Shown: positions 1 through 11,176 of the stretch, one piece after another
Position numbering within the stretch: the first letter of the stretch is position 1
Layout of the letters: every line of letters starts with the position of its first letter
NCBI GenBank assembly: GCA_043228905.1
Contig: JBHGNT010000008.1
Location: forward strand, 12,524,001-12,588,000
DNA: 64,000 nt
Reading direction: 5' to 3'
DNA from: Azolla caroliniana
Lineage: Eukaryota > Polypodiophyta
Translations under genes and position numbers: made by a program
The notes under the pieces: model-generated
Told to the model about the DNA's origin: nothing
Databases searched by the model: none
Seen by the model: only the letters and a program-made list of their open reading frames with translations

Positions 1-199
1 TCCCATCATGTCCTATTATTCTTCCCCTCTTTTTGAGGTCCCATCAGTGCTAATAAACTATTTTTTCTTGACCTTATACTTTTTATTTACATTCTTTTTT
101 ATACCAAGACCATTTCATGTGCATACATGCACTCCCTTGTTCCATGATAATGAATTGAGACACAAAGCTACAAAACGCATTATGGGAATACAGGACCAG
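1..199. other. Unassigned AT-rich left edge
   Basis: Pyrimidine-rich and AT-rich sequence with no coding signature recognised on either strand. It lies just upstream of the first Gypsy integrase scrap and may be part of the element interrupted by the window edge. Confidence 0.4.
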
Positions 200-209
200 T
201 TATAAGACA

Positions 210-485
210 AAATTCGCCCAACACTATTCCGAATGGCATTTGGGCTGGAAGCAGTGATGCCCATAAAGTTCCAAATTTCGAGTTTACGGGTGCAAGTGCA
301 AGAACGACTAAGCAAACGTGAGTCAAAGCATATTCAACTAGAAAAATTGTTGGAACTAGAAGAACATCGACTACATGGCCTAATACAATTGGAATTTGAA
401 CAACATCGATGACAAGCGTTCGTGGATTGACATCGGAAAGGGAACGAAAAGTAAAAGTAGTTCGGGATCGAAAAACCGATGTTAG
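210..485 (+). pseudogene. Gypsy integrase C-terminal fragment
   Basis: One plus-strand frame reads RMAFGLEAVMPIKFQ followed by a Leu/Glu/Arg-rich helical stretch (VQERLSKRES, LEKLLELEEHRL) and then stops at about 402. This is the part of a Tat-type Gypsy integrase between the DDE core and the GPY/F module. The minus-strand Gypsy nearby has the matching block (RLAFGLEAVMLVKFQ) at about 5690-5870. After the first stop, homology continues weakly with further stops. The GPY/F module that should follow reappears at about 1643, so the element is split by about 1.1 kb of other DNA. Without its catalytic domain this is a relic. The family assignment is an inference from motif order. Confidence 0.75.
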
Positions 486-1642
486 TGTTCCACACACGGA
501 TGGGACTGATGTCGGGGAATTAAAGATTTAGTAGACGGGATTGTATTGGAAAAATGATGAGTTCAAGTGGTCTTATTAGTTGGGGACCTTAGCCAGGTAT
601 GTGTTTGAAAAATGGGTCAATCGGTATCCATTTAAAGACCGGGTGAAAGAAAATGGACGGGACATACTTAACAACAAGGAAGCCACGGCTTGGCACTCGG
701 CAATCATGGATGGATGTGACGTTTTGGTAATCTGGAACGGCAGCAACACCAGACAGGTAATGGAGGTAACGGGGCCAGATGATCGACAGAGTCCACGAAA
801 TCTAGAGCTTACGACATCTGGAGTCGGCCAATAGAGCAAGGAATACAATCAACGTACAATTATGTAAATATGTAAATATGTGATGAAAAAAGAAAAACGA
901 AAAAAAGAAGTTATACGTAACATTATGATGGTTCCATAATTAGCCACGAAACAGTATCATAACTCCGTAAATAGTCACGATGTACAAGGATGACGAAGCA
1001 CGCGCTAATAAAAAAAACAACGCGATGGTGGACAAAAAGACATAAAGATGGGAATAAAAAGTCAAAGAATCAACAAAGACGTCTCATTCAGAGATAAAAA
1101 ATTTCTAGGAGCACATAGCCAAAGAGAGAACAAGAGCGCCCACAACAAACCGGAAGCACAGGACCAATGGAACTCTCCGTTGTGTTAGTCGGTCGACTAT
1201 AGGGTCGAAGGTTCGGAGTCAGATAGGTCTGAAAGTGTCGGAGTCAATAAGGTTCAAAAGTATGAAGGAGTCGGAGTCTAATAGACAACGCAAAACGATG
1301 AGTCAGCATTTTGCCAAGTAGATAAAAATAGATATATTAGAATTAGTTAGATAGTTTGTGATTGTTCTTGCCGAACAAAGGCAAGTGTATTCTTGGTATA
1401 AGACTCTCGGTTTACCGATAAAAAGGGACGGAGAGCATTGTATTTCTATCGTTCTATTTTGGTATTAATATAAGCTATAGTTACTCAGATATTAAGTCTT
1501 AATTAGTGACTAGTACGTCTATCCATCCTTCTACCACAATCATCTTGATAAAACGTTTGAATCAGAACATTCGACATATTGTGTCGGCTATGCACAATAA
1601 TCGATTGTTGGCCGAACAACACAATAATTTTGGCACGGTACG
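486..1642. other. Insertion separating two integrase fragments
   Basis: About 1.16 kb lies between the two halves of the integrase C-terminus. It includes an 84-codon open frame at 580-834 with no family I recognise. An AT-rich LTR-like stretch follows, with short repeats of a GTCGGAGTC-type motif around 1170-1290 and a possible promoter region around 1340-1500. I found no clear terminal repeats or target duplication. It is probably an inserted, truncated retroelement. Confidence 0.4.
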
Positions 1643-1815
1643 ATGCCAGGTAAACTTCGATTTCAATGGACGGGACCATTCCGGATAATTGTTACCAAAA
1701 ATGGTACATATCTAGTCGGAACATTGGCAGGTGAAATTCTGCCGAAATGGGTAAATGGGTTCAGACTCAAGCCTTACCAAGGATGGATGCTTGAAAACCC
1801 ATTTCAAATTGGTGT
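1643..1815 (+). pseudogene. Gypsy integrase GPY/F module fragment
   Basis: The plus strand reads MPGKLRFQWTGPFRI, then a short segment ending VGTLAGEILPKWVNGFRLKPY. This is the GPY/F module at the C-terminal end of Gypsy integrases, which helps target-DNA binding and multimerisation. The same module occurs on the minus strand at about 5474-5572 and at about 57920-58110. It is probably the continuation of the 210-485 fragment after an insertion. There is no protease, RT or RNase H nearby on this strand, so it is a relic. Confidence 0.75.
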
Positions 1816-2002
1816 CAAAGATGCAATCTTGGCAAAGATGCAACAGAAAAGCATGATGACTTCTTGGCAATGTCTTTTTCAGACTATAAATGGACAAGCC
1901 ACATAATCATGCAATCTTCCTTACAGGTGGTGGGCATTGGAAGATATTATTACTATATTGTACTATCGATGTCATTAATAGCATATTCTATTTTAGTAAT
2001 AT

Positions 2003-2470
2003 TTTTACCGATTAGGAACACTGCCTACGGTCAGTCCTTCGACGTAGACCTCAAGGTGACGGTGTTGCAAGGAATGGTACTGTCGTACCGTAATTCGTAA
2101 TGGGATACTCCCTCGTATCCCAGTAGCGTATAAGGGAGACGGCTACCACCAAACTCCTTAGGAAGTGCATTAGTATCTGCACTTACGCCTACACCCATAC
2201 GATTAACATTACGCAACAAAGAACAAAGAACATAGTAGATAAAACCACAGATATACACAGAGATCAAAGAAGATAGTATTCTATTAGAAAAACGCTTTAT
2301 GCACCCAAAATTACACGCTACCTCTTACAGAGGATTTTTGCCCTTTATATACATAGGGCTTTTAGCCGTTCACTCTTCCCGCGTGAACCGTTACATGCGT
2401 TTCTTAACACTTCACTATATTATAATGCTTCTGCGCTTCTGTTTGTCGGTTACTATTCCAGCTGACAACA
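2003..2470 (-). repeat. 3' LTR of the decayed Gypsy
   Basis: In element sense it starts TGTTGTCAGC at 2470, contains a TATATAAA-type promoter at about 2345-2360, and ends near 2003 where TGTTACCG of the other copy reads TTTTACCG. About 260 bp (2003-2265) match the right copy at 11435-11700 with few changes. That repeat pair is what defines this as an LTR. Confidence 0.75.
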
Positions 2471-3026
2471 CCTGGCACGTCGGACCCATCCCTTTATTCT
2501 TCCTCCAAAATAGCCCGGATGTTTGATTCCACTCCGATGTACTGGTCCAGGGACGACGTAGTGTCCGGCGGCGCGTCGTTGCACGGTTGTATGTCTTGTA
2601 TTTGCTCAGTGGGGCTTTCTATGGCGTCAACATCTCCCTGTGTGGACGGACCAGGCTTTGCTGGCTCATTCCTTTCTATTGTGGCTGGCTCTTCCGTCTG
2701 CAGCCTCTTAGTAGGCTAAGGATTTGTCTTGTCCATAACTTCCTCAGTGTTGTCGGCCATAGTTGTCCTCTCCGGTGAATTGGGTTGAGGTTCCCCCTGT
2801 TCAGCGGTATCACTTTCTGGTATCGCCATGGACTCCGCGCTCGACTGTGCTGCCTGCTTGCATGATTCGGTGAAACAAATCTTCCTGACTTTCGCCGAAA
2901 TCGTCCAGTAGCTACACGAGTTCCTTGGAGTGTTGGCCCGCTAGCGTGCGATAATCTTGCGTTAGGTCCTCGCGTACTGCTTCAATGCCTTCCTCATTGA
3001 GTTTGTATAAACCTCAGTCGTCTTTC
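2471..3026 (-). other. Gypsy 3' untranslated region
   Basis: Sequence between the extra ORF and the 3' LTR of the minus-strand Gypsy. No clear reading frame is visible. The pyrimidine-rich plus-strand stretch at about 2487-2510 would be a purine tract in element sense and is a weak polypurine-tract candidate. Confidence 0.45.
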
Positions 3027-4996
3027 CTACGGTTCTCCTAGTCCGCTCGGTAGGTATGCAACTTCGCCGCTTGTGTTGCCCACGCCATCCAGCCTTTGTC
3101 TAGCGTCGCTTGTAATTTCGCCGTAAACCTCTCTCGATTTGTTTGAAGAAGTATGTGCATGTTGTTGGTCATTACTTGGCAGCGGTTTTGCACTTCTTCC
3201 AGGGTTTGCCGCTTCCTCATAATTGCTCTTCATTCCTGCCCATATCTAAGATTCCTTCGAGTGTAATTTCTCCAGCTGGCCCATTTCATTGTTCAAGAAA
3301 ATTTCGACCTGATGCCTCACCTCCTATTCCCGTACGAGTTGCTCGTCCTACCACGCTTTCTTCTTTTCCAATAACACCCAGAGTCCTGTGATCGTCGTTT
3401 CCGATTTTTGGGCTTCCTCCCGTAGTTTGGTGTTTTCTTCTTTCGTACGGGTGTGTGCCGCTGCCTCCGCTTCGAGTTTCTCTTCGAGGGCCTTCACTAC
3501 CTTTCGGCCTTTGGCCCAGATGTCCTTTTCTCTGTCAAAGGATTGGCGGAATTCGGAGCGGAGGCGATCAATCTCGGATTCCACCAGCTGCACGGCCCTC
3601 TTTGCTTTTGAGGCGATGGAAATTTGGGCTTCAACCTCTTCTCTTAGGGACTGGACCTTGACGGTGTTGTCTGTTGGTCTAGATTCCTATTGCACCGTAG
3701 TTGCGTTCCGTTCCAACTCCGCGATGCATTCGTTGGCCTTTTGTAGCTCACCTTGGATCTGTTTAACAGTTTTCCAGACATTTTTGTTTTTAATCGCCAT
3801 ATCTTTGGCTCTGATACTGACCTTAGCCAATTCCCTATGAACCTCGACGAGGGCCGCTTTTAATGGGGGTAGTTCAATTCCCATTCGGTGTATACCGACA
3901 TTCCGTTGTCTGCCTACTCTGGCCAGCACCTCCTCATCCTCGCTTTTTTTCGTTCTTGTTAGCACGTGCTCAATCATTTGTTGTTCCGCGTGCTCCTCGA
4001 CCATTCGTTTTGAGATCTTTATTTGTTGCGTCGCCAAAAATTCCATGAGTTCGTAAGTAGTTCTGAACTATAAAAGTGCGCCGAACTCATGGGTTGTATC
4101 CGTAATGTCCGGATACTTCAGGACCTCGCTTTCCGCTATGACTTGGCCATAATGATTGGCCGTGGTTCCCGGATTATTTCGAAAGTGGTGTTGGGCTCCG
4201 TAGATGCGGAACTATCGACCAATGCAGTCATATTTGTGTCCGCGATTCTGGCTTTATCTGCAGTTGTGTCTTTCACTAAATTGCGCCCATCTTTCCTGTC
4301 CAGCCTACACCGTTTTGGCCTTGGGCTTTCTTGGCGTGTCTCGGCCGCCTCCTCCTGTGTGGTTTGCGTGATGGGCTGGGAAGGTTGTGGTTCGTCTTAC
4401 CATTCCGTGGCAGCCAGTTCTACCAACCGTCATTTCGCAGAACGTGGAGGAGGCGTTGGTTGGCTTGGTGTGGGGGCAGGAAGTCCACGGGGTGGAAATA
4501 GTATCGTCAAGTACTGTTGAATGATTCGCCGGAGCTTTTTCCCATACTGATATGTGTAAAGCCCTTCCCTGAGTGGTAGCCCCGTAATGACACCCCAATC
4601 CACAGCTTTTCCCTCGAAGGTCTTGATAATGACCCCTACCTTTTGCTTAGGCATTCCGTAAGCATTGACATGCACGCAACCAACCTCCAGGAGGAACTTG
4701 GCGACTTCGCGAAAAAAAGTGTTTGGAATCTCCTTCGTCCTGTACGCCTTTGCCATTGTTGAATACCCACCGAAGTATTTTTCGAGCATTTCTGCAAGAG
4801 TGCTGTCGAAGTGTTTTTCCCCAATCGCCAACAAGCCGAGTTTCTTCCGCACCATGGCATTCCTGACCGTGTCCACGTTCAATTTCTTGGCTATGTCCAA
4901 TGCCTCAGGGTGCGGTGGCGATTCGGCGACCCTGATATAGATAGCCCTCAAATCCCTTTTCCAGGAGCCATCGGAAGAGGGCTGCAAAGATAACAA
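3027..4996 (-). pseudogene. Extra ORF 3' of Gypsy integrase, coiled-coil protein
   Basis: This lies downstream of integrase in element sense and is broken into several frames. The N-terminal piece (4996 to 4430) has 188 codons, with blocks such as KLNVDTVRNAMVRKKLG and VDWGVITGLPL and a Pro-rich end. The next pieces (4046-3687, then 3593-3348) are strongly coiled-coil, Glu/Lys/Arg-rich, for example VESEIDRLRSEFRQSFDRE and LEEKLEAEAAAHTRTKEEN. No catalytic domain is recognised. A diverged second copy lies at 50997-52080, so the ORF belongs to the element family and is not captured host DNA unique to this copy. Function is unknown. A structural or Gag-partner role is possible but is only a guess. 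Confidence 0.65.
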
Positions 4997-4999
4997 TCG

Positions 5000-5473
5000 T
5001 CATTGGAAGTGAAGAGAGTTCGTGGGGGTTGGGCGATGTCTGTGGATTTTGGAAGGCTCGAGCTCTGTGATTAGAGGAAGAGCGAGGGGAGTAGGAAGAT
5101 CAATGAGAGCGCGGAGATTGAGCAGAGTGAGGGGAGTGGTAAGAGCGATGAGACTGAGAAGAGGTAAGGGTTGAAGGTTGTTTTCTATAATATGCAAAAA
5201 ACCTTCTAGGGCTAATTGGTCTGTGAGCCATCGTGGTGCCGCATGTTCTTGCTCTAGAAGTTTGTGCATGCATCGAGTCCTTTTAATAGGGTCGCTATCT
5301 TCTCTCTTTTTTCTTTTTTGTAATGGTTAAGTAGAATATTACTTTTACACTATAGTACAAGTAGGTCTCTATAATTACTCCGCGGATTCTACGGCTTTGT
5401 CTTGTCCGGCGGGGAACGGGTTAGGTGTCGTAAGCCCCAGGTAGGGTTTTAAGCGAAACCCATTCACTTTTTG
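5000..5473 (-). other. Spacer between integrase end and extra ORF
   Basis: Contains an 89-codon low-complexity Leu/Pro-rich open frame (5269-5000), unlikely to be a real protein. The same spacer, diverged, follows the intact Copia at 57590-57900. That match shows the 50997-58110 fragment is another copy of this Gypsy family. Confidence 0.5.
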
Positions 5474-6043
5474 TCATAGCACTTCTCCGGCCAAGGTGCC
5501 AAGTTGAAATGTGCCGTTTTCCGCTCCAACTATCCAATACGGGCCTATCCAGCGGAATCTTAATTTTCCTGGCATTTGCCCCATGCATGTTTGAAAAACT
5601 GACACCGTTTTCCCAACCGTAAAATCCTTTTCACGTGCATGCAGATGTCGTTTCACGAATGCTTTGCGTCGCCGCTACTCTTGTTCCAATATGGCCATAC
5701 TGCGTAACCGTGTTTCGCCTAGTTCTAGCAGTTGTTGTAGCCGTATTTGTTCGGATTTGTCCTATGGCAGCCGGTCTCGTACTTGAATCCGTAGACTGGG
5801 TACCTGAAATTTGACTAGCATTACGGCCTCCAGCCCAAATGCTAGCCTGAAAGGCGTGGATTGTATGTTGGTCTTATTGTTGGTTCGGTATGCCCATAAT
5901 GCGTTGTGCAATTTGGTATCCCAATTTGTTCTATTCTCATTGACTATCTTTTTTAGGATAGTTTGTAATGTTTTGTTCGTGGATTCGGCTAAGCCATTTT
6001 GCCTGTGGGTAATACGGCATACTCTTTTCGTGGACCACGACGT
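5474..6043 (-). pseudogene. Gypsy integrase C-terminal half
   Basis: Minus-strand continuation of integrase after the solo LTR. It reads VVVHEKSMPYYPQA near 6037, then RLAFGLEAVMLVKFQ, a Leu-rich helical part, and MPGKLRFRWIGPYWI with the GPY/F end near 5474. Removing the inserted LTR and one copy of its ACGT duplication restores the reading QHYVVVHEKS across the junction. The catalytic Glu region falls in this half. Several stops show decay. Confidence 0.8.
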
Positions 6044-6771
6044 TGTCGTAGTGTATTTCGTACACTACGTGAAAAAGTAAAAATAATATAACCGATTAAA
6101 TTACATATAAATAAATAAAATAAGAATATCAAGATATTTATCACGTGCATAGGGCAAGATTCGAACCTTGTACCTCCACGTAGCCAAACCTCAACTTTAC
6201 CATTATGCTACCTTATCTTTAGTGTTTTATAAATAGATTTAATAACTATAAGTGCTTTATTTGCGCCTACCTTTATTAAAAGGTAAATCATGTATTTTTA
6301 GAGTGCGTGAATATTTTATAGAAAAACGCAAGCAACTAAAAAGTGACTCATGCACATCTAGCGTGCATGAGCACTATATTTAGCAAATAAAAGCAAGGAT
6401 TAGAAAAGCATCACATGCACATTTAGTGTGCATGAACATATTAGAAAAAAACATGTAGCTATGCTTAGTCTCTCCCATCACTATATAAGGATGGGGAGCA
6501 CATTGTAGTTTTTGTTGATTATTTTTCTATAATGATCAATCAATCTAAAATATTCGTGGGATTCACGAATTTGCTAAAATAATTCTCTCTTACTACCTAA
6601 ATATTGACTAAATATACTAAACTCGTGGGATTCACGAGATTGCTATCTTACTTCTCTTTCTAATAATCTATCCATTACTAGCCTCATCTCATATTCTTCT
6701 TTCTCCTAGTCCAAAACCCCAGTGGTTCCCACCCGACTCACGCAAACGATCCGGAGCCGAAAGGCACGACA
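6044..6771 (+). mobile_element. Solo LTR inside Gypsy integrase
   Basis: A 728-bp insertion begins TGTCGTAG and ends CACGACA (inverted TGTCGT/ACGACA). It is flanked by a 4-bp direct repeat ACGT (6040-6043 and 6772-6775) and interrupts the integrase codons exactly. It has a TATATAAGG promoter at about 6481, CATGCA-type motif pairs at about 6350 and 6415, and an antisense tRNA-like module at 6148-6217. No internal region is present, as expected after LTR-LTR recombination. The end sequences, motif order and tRNA-like module resemble the LTR at 58463-59583. Orientation is inferred from that comparison. Confidence 0.8.
6148..6217 (-). other. tRNA-like module within solo LTR
   Basis: On the minus strand an A box (TAGCATAATGG) and a B box (GGTTCGAATCT) are spaced as in a tRNA gene. 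The first and last seven bases are partly complementary, consistent with an acceptor-stem relic. Cloverleaf pairing is imperfect, so I call it tRNA-derived or Pol III promoter-like and not a functional tRNA gene. Confidence 0.6.
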
Positions 6772-7196
6772 ACGTAGTGTTGGGTCAGTTCGCTGATGAC
6801 CGTATTCAAAAAATGACTCTCGTGGTCACTGATGAGTTCAATAGGGTAGCCAAAACGACACCAGATATGTTCGTAAAGAAACTTCATTGTGACTACCGCG
6901 GTATTTTTGCGTAGTGCTTTCGCTTCTACCCACTTGGTGTAGTAATCCGTAGCCACCAGGATATACTTATTGCCGGTTTGGGTAGCCACCGGTGTAAAGG
7001 GCCCCACAAAATCGAGCCCCCACTTTTGGAAAGGATCCAACAGCAACACCGGTTGATGTGGCATTCTCGCAACTTCCGTGGGCTGGCCCATCCGTTGACA
7101 TAAATCGCACTGTTTGCAATATTCATACGCATCCTTTTGCGTAGTTGGCCACCAAAGTCCTGCTTGCCAGATTTTCTGGGCCGTAACATCGCCCAC
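6738..7196 (-). pseudogene. Gypsy integrase N-terminal and core
   Basis: A 152-codon open stretch. It includes the zinc-binding Cys pair and CQRMGQPTE of the HHCC domain, then WGLDFVGPF with the first catalytic Asp and LISDHESHFLN with the second. Integrase joins the cDNA ends to host DNA. The frame runs to QHYVVV and then enters the inserted solo LTR, so the last codons listed before its stop belong to that insertion. Continuation is at 5474-6043. Confidence 0.85.
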
Positions 7197-7255
7197 ATAA
7201 TTTCCTCCCGTCGTACCACAATAGCTTCACGTAAAACCGTTGCCTTCTCATCCTG

Positions 7256-8572
7256 CTATATTCCGCGCCTCCAAATGCCTTCACTGCCTTTGTGATATAG
7301 GACGTCTTCAACTGAACAGAAATTACGACTCTGGTCGGCCAGCTGTTTTTTCTCGTCCGTCCTTAATTGTGGTGGAGATAACCCCGTGGTCAAAAAGTAG
7401 GTCATTTCCATCCACCACCGATACGGAAAAGTCTTTTCTATTCTTGTTGCTAAAGTTGCTACTCGCAGAATGTCCGCATCCGGAAAGTCATCGTCATCCT
7501 TTTGCGCCATTTCTCCATTATCTAATCTGCTCAAGAAATCCGCCACTGCGTGTTGCACACCCGATCGGTGCTGAATTACAAAGTCGAATTCTTGGAGCAA
7601 CAGCATCCATCTAGCCAATTTTTCTGTCAATGCCTGTTTCTCCACCAGATATAGCAATGTCATATGATCCATGTGAAATGTGAATTTTCGCCCTAGCAGA
7701 TAATGCCGGAATTTATTGATGTTGTATATAATACCCAACGCTTCACGTTCCGTTGTGGAATAGTTACGCTCAGCCGTTGATAGTTTTCGACTGGCGTAGT
7801 ACACTGGTCGGTACCAATTCGGCTCCGTGAGCTGCATCAGCGCACTACCTATTGCTATATATGAGGCATCCACAAAAATGTGAAATGGTTTCGCCCAATC
7901 TGGTGGTTGTACGACTGGTGCCTGTGTTAGCATTATTTTTAGCGCATCATATGCATTTTCTTCCGTAGCTATCCATTTGAAAGGAGTACGGTGGACGGCG
8001 GCATGTAATGGTGTGGCGAAATCCATCAAATAGCGTATCATCCGACTGTGCCATCGTATTTGTCCCAAAAACCGACTATCAAGTGCTTTGGCGTTTGTCG
8101 GCGTTTTTGCGTGAGTAATCGCGGAGATTTTGTTTGGATCTACCGCTATCCCCTCCTTACTGACTATGTGGTCGAGGAGGGCTCCACTGGTGATGCTGAA
8201 GGCACATTTGGTAGGATTCAAGGTTAAGCGTGAAGTTCGGCAACGCTCCAGGCAAAGCCGTAGATGCGTAAAATGTTCGGTTGTTGTCCCATACACTACA
8301 AAATTGTCTAAAAATACCTGCATGAAGGCGGGTATATATTCCCCAAAAATCTTTGCGATTGTCCGTTGAAATGTAGCCGGCAACGTCTTTAGCCCGAACA
8401 TCATGACGACCACGACATAAACTCCCCAGTCCGTGACAAATGCCGTCTTTTCTTGGTCATTGGGGTGCATGTGTACTTGATTGTAGCCACCGAAGCCGTC
8501 TAGAAAGTTGTACACGTCATGTCCTGCGACTGCATCCAGTACGCTGTTAGTGAAAAGGTAAAGGGAACACAT
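7256..8572 (-). pseudogene. Gypsy reverse transcriptase (C part) and RNase H
   Basis: A 438-codon open stretch. RT motifs run from DGFGGYNQVHMHP through VFLDNFVVYG (around 8300). RNase H follows with FVDASYIAIGSALMQ, the TEREALGI Glu, and HMDHMTLLYL. It ends with the RSGVQHAVADFLSRLD tail that precedes integrase. The normally invariant YxDD/FLDD motif reads FLDN, so the second catalytic Asp is lost and this copy should be inactive even though the frame is long. The N-terminal RT part is at 8547-8891, shifted in frame. Confidence 0.9.
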
Positions 8573-8891
8573 CTGTAATAGTTACGGCATTCAATTTCCG
8601 GTAGTCCACACACACACATATTTTTCCATTTTTCTTGGGTACGACTACTATCGGACTTAGCCATGTAGCTTGCTTGACTGGTCGAATGAATCTGGCCTTG
8701 AGAAGTTTGTTGATTTCCTCTTTTACACGAGCCGCGTAATTCGGGTTCATGCAGTATCGACGTTGTTGGACTGGTTTCGCATCAGTCACTAAATTGATCT
8801 TATGTTGATAGAACCTCGGATCTAATCCCTTCATGTCCTCGTGGGACCAAACGAACACATCTTTATACTCCTTAAGCAGTGCTATCATCAC
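8547..8891 (-). pseudogene. Gypsy reverse transcriptase N-terminal part
   Basis: Contains VFVWSHEDMKGLDP, then NKLLKARFIRPVKQATWLS, then VVVPKKNGKICVCVDYRKLN. These are the classic opening motifs of Gypsy RT. The frame ends at DVFPLPFH, and the next motif is found in another frame downstream, so a small indel has broken the polyprotein near 8560. Confidence 0.9.
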
Positions 8892-8990
8892 CTCTCGTTG
8901 ATCCGGTAGTAACTCTTTTGCGATGGAGAGGAGTCGAGGGTCTGATGTCGTTCCTAGGTTAACTTCTTCTAGGGTTGAGGTAGTGACTCT

Positions 8991-9600
8991 TCATGAAATT
9001 TCTATTTCCTTCTCGAACGCCGCCCATGCTCTGCTTAATTGCATGATCACCTCTAGGTCTGGTTCATAAGCCTCTTCGTGAAGTAAAGTAGGCGTAGTGT
9101 ACTCCGTCGCGGTTTCTATTACGTCGATTTCGAATAGCGGAATGATTCGGGGGTGCTCGTCCAAGTATGCTTCCAACTCAGTATCCTCCACCCCATCCAA
9201 CATATTTATATCTTCCGCGTATAATGGTGTTATCCCCTTGGGTTGTGCTGTCATTTCCTCTGTGGGTACGCGAACCTTGGTGCATCCTCAGCGAAAACTG
9301 ATGCACTTATGTTGCCAGCTTTGTTTGGTATTCGCCGAACGAAGCCAAGGTTTGCCAAGCAGCATTGGATACGCTCCCAAAGCGTTGAGGGCGAGGACTA
9401 CTGTCGAGATGTCGAAGTGATGTCCGCCAATGATGATGCCTAATTTTTGGATTAAGCCTAAAGGCCTAACTAAGCAGGTATCCGCCATGCTAAGCTTCCC
9501 ATTCTAAAATTCCCAATTGTTCGCATGTCTTCGCATTAATTACATTGACGCTAGAGCCCCCATCGATTACGCATCGTTTGATTTCCTAACCGTGTAATAC
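8991..9600 (-). pseudogene. Gypsy aspartic protease region
   Basis: Minus-strand pieces read CVIDGGSSVNVINAKTCEQLG (active site D-G-G in place of the commoner D-S/T-G), then LVRPLGLIQKLGIIIGGHHF and LLGKPWLRSANTKQSW. These match the retroviral-type protease fold order. A linker toward RT follows at 9254-8991. Frameshifts separate the pieces. DGG-type motifs occur in some Tat-group elements, which helped the lineage guess. Confidence 0.75.
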
Positions 9601-9604
9601 CAAC

Positions 9605-11176
9605 TTAATAGCTGGATTGTGGTGATCCACCACCGTTGGTCCGTTGCTGGTGTCCGTAAAATTTGCAGAGACGCTGACCCCCGGTCTGCCCGTTATGCGA
9701 TCCTCTATGGCTTGGCGGAACCGTGGAACTAATTGAAGTAGTTTCTCCATGGTCAGTGTTATTTCGCAGCCTGCCAATGCCTGCCATACGGGATCCGGGG
9801 ATATTATGTCTTCCTCCAATGGCCCAACCTTGTTTGCGGACTCCTGCCGCATGCACTCCGTATTGGCCGCATTCGCTTTTTCGACCCATGCTTGGGCTAT
9901 CTTATGTATCTCATCTTGCGCGACCCAATCAGCATTTTTCGTTTGCTGCGTAGTGGAAATTGAGTGGCATAATGTCCAGGTTGTTGGCAAACAAAACAAT
10001 GGACGCTGGATTCGCCTTTCTCAGCAGCCGGTAGCGTGTTCCTATCCCAAGATGTGGCTTGCTCCTCCTGGTCTTGGTTTATTCTTCTGAAATTCCGCGG
10101 TGGTTGTTGGTCCCGGCGCGGCTCCTGGTGTCGGTCATCTTCCGAACTTTCGTCGTAACGCCATTGGTTCCTATACTATCGATCTTTCTCGTGAAGCCCA
10201 TTGAAGCCACCACGTTTGTTCGCCAAATGGTAGTTTTCGTAACGGCGTCCTCCTTTATTATATCCGTGGTCACCTCGGTAGTCTTCGTCCTCCGGCTCTT
10301 CTTCCTCGAAATCATTGTTATTCCGGCGATTCCAGTAGTGTTGATCGTCGCGTGGATTCCGATCCGTATACCGGGGTCGTTCTTCTTGGCGCTTGTGATC
10401 ATTTCGGCGAGGTGGTCGCGGTGTTTCTACGCTTCGTACCATGGGCGTGGGTCTGTTCAGCATATTGTATTCACACTGCTTGACCGTGTGTGCTTTCGAG
10501 TGACAGATTGGGCAGTGGATTCGCATGTTGCATTCCTTTGCGGAATGCCCGGAATTGAGGCAAATCGTGCACTGTATTGCCTGACGAAAATGTCGTTCCT
10601 CGTCCTGAGGTAACGCTTGTCGTAATGAAGACATGGAAAACCTTTCCTCTTCTTCATCTAGCTCAAGTTGTAACGCCCGCTCTATGACCATATCGGTTGT
10701 TTCTCCTTTCACGTTATTGTTGTTGAGCGTCGTCTGTATAGGTCGTCGTAAGGCTGCCAAAAATGTCTCCCAAGCCTCGTCATCTGTCAGGCCCCGTTCT
10801 AATTTCCGCCGCAGATTTTGTAAGCGTAAACTAAACTCCGCGACAGACTCGATTGGCAACTGTTTGATTGTATAAACTGCCCGATGATTTCGTGTTGTGG
10901 CACCCTTCGATGAAAGAAACGCAGAAAGGCCGACTGCAGCTGGTCAAAGGTCGTGATTGCTGGCAGATCCATCTGCGAATGCCAAAACGCAGCTCTACCA
11001 TCTAGAGTTAATCCAAACTCTGTCATTTCGGACTGGTGCGCTACCTCTTCTGGAAGTTTCTGCGCCATGTGATTCGCATTCCAAACATTCAAGAACATGC
11101 GAATGTGGGTTGCAGCATATGTTTCGCCGTTGAAGCGGGGATAGGAGAAGGCCATGTTGTACGCTACGGCGGGCAA
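9605..11176 (-). pseudogene. Gypsy gag with two zinc knuckles
   Basis: The capsid-like part is at 11176-10799 (FSYPRFNGETYAATHIRMFL, AAFWHSQMDLPAITTFDQL). After a frameshift it continues at 10859-10176 with two CX2CX4HX4C knuckles (CTICLNSGHSAKEC and CPICHSKAHTVKQC) and an Arg/Asp/Asn-rich tail. Gag packages the element RNA. A further 137-codon piece at 9999-9586 leads into protease. At least two frame breaks make it non-functional as it stands. Confidence 0.85.

Noticed and set aside
180-497. Minus-strand 105-codon frame at the left edge
   Set aside because: It is antisense to a recognisable plus-strand Gypsy integrase fragment.
580-834. 84-codon plus-strand open frame
   Set aside because: No recognisable domain or homologous copy in the window; not called as a gene.
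6148-6217. Possible functional tRNA gene
   Set aside because: A and B boxes are good but the T stem and acceptor pairing are imperfect and no terminator run was confirmed; kept only as a tRNA-like module.
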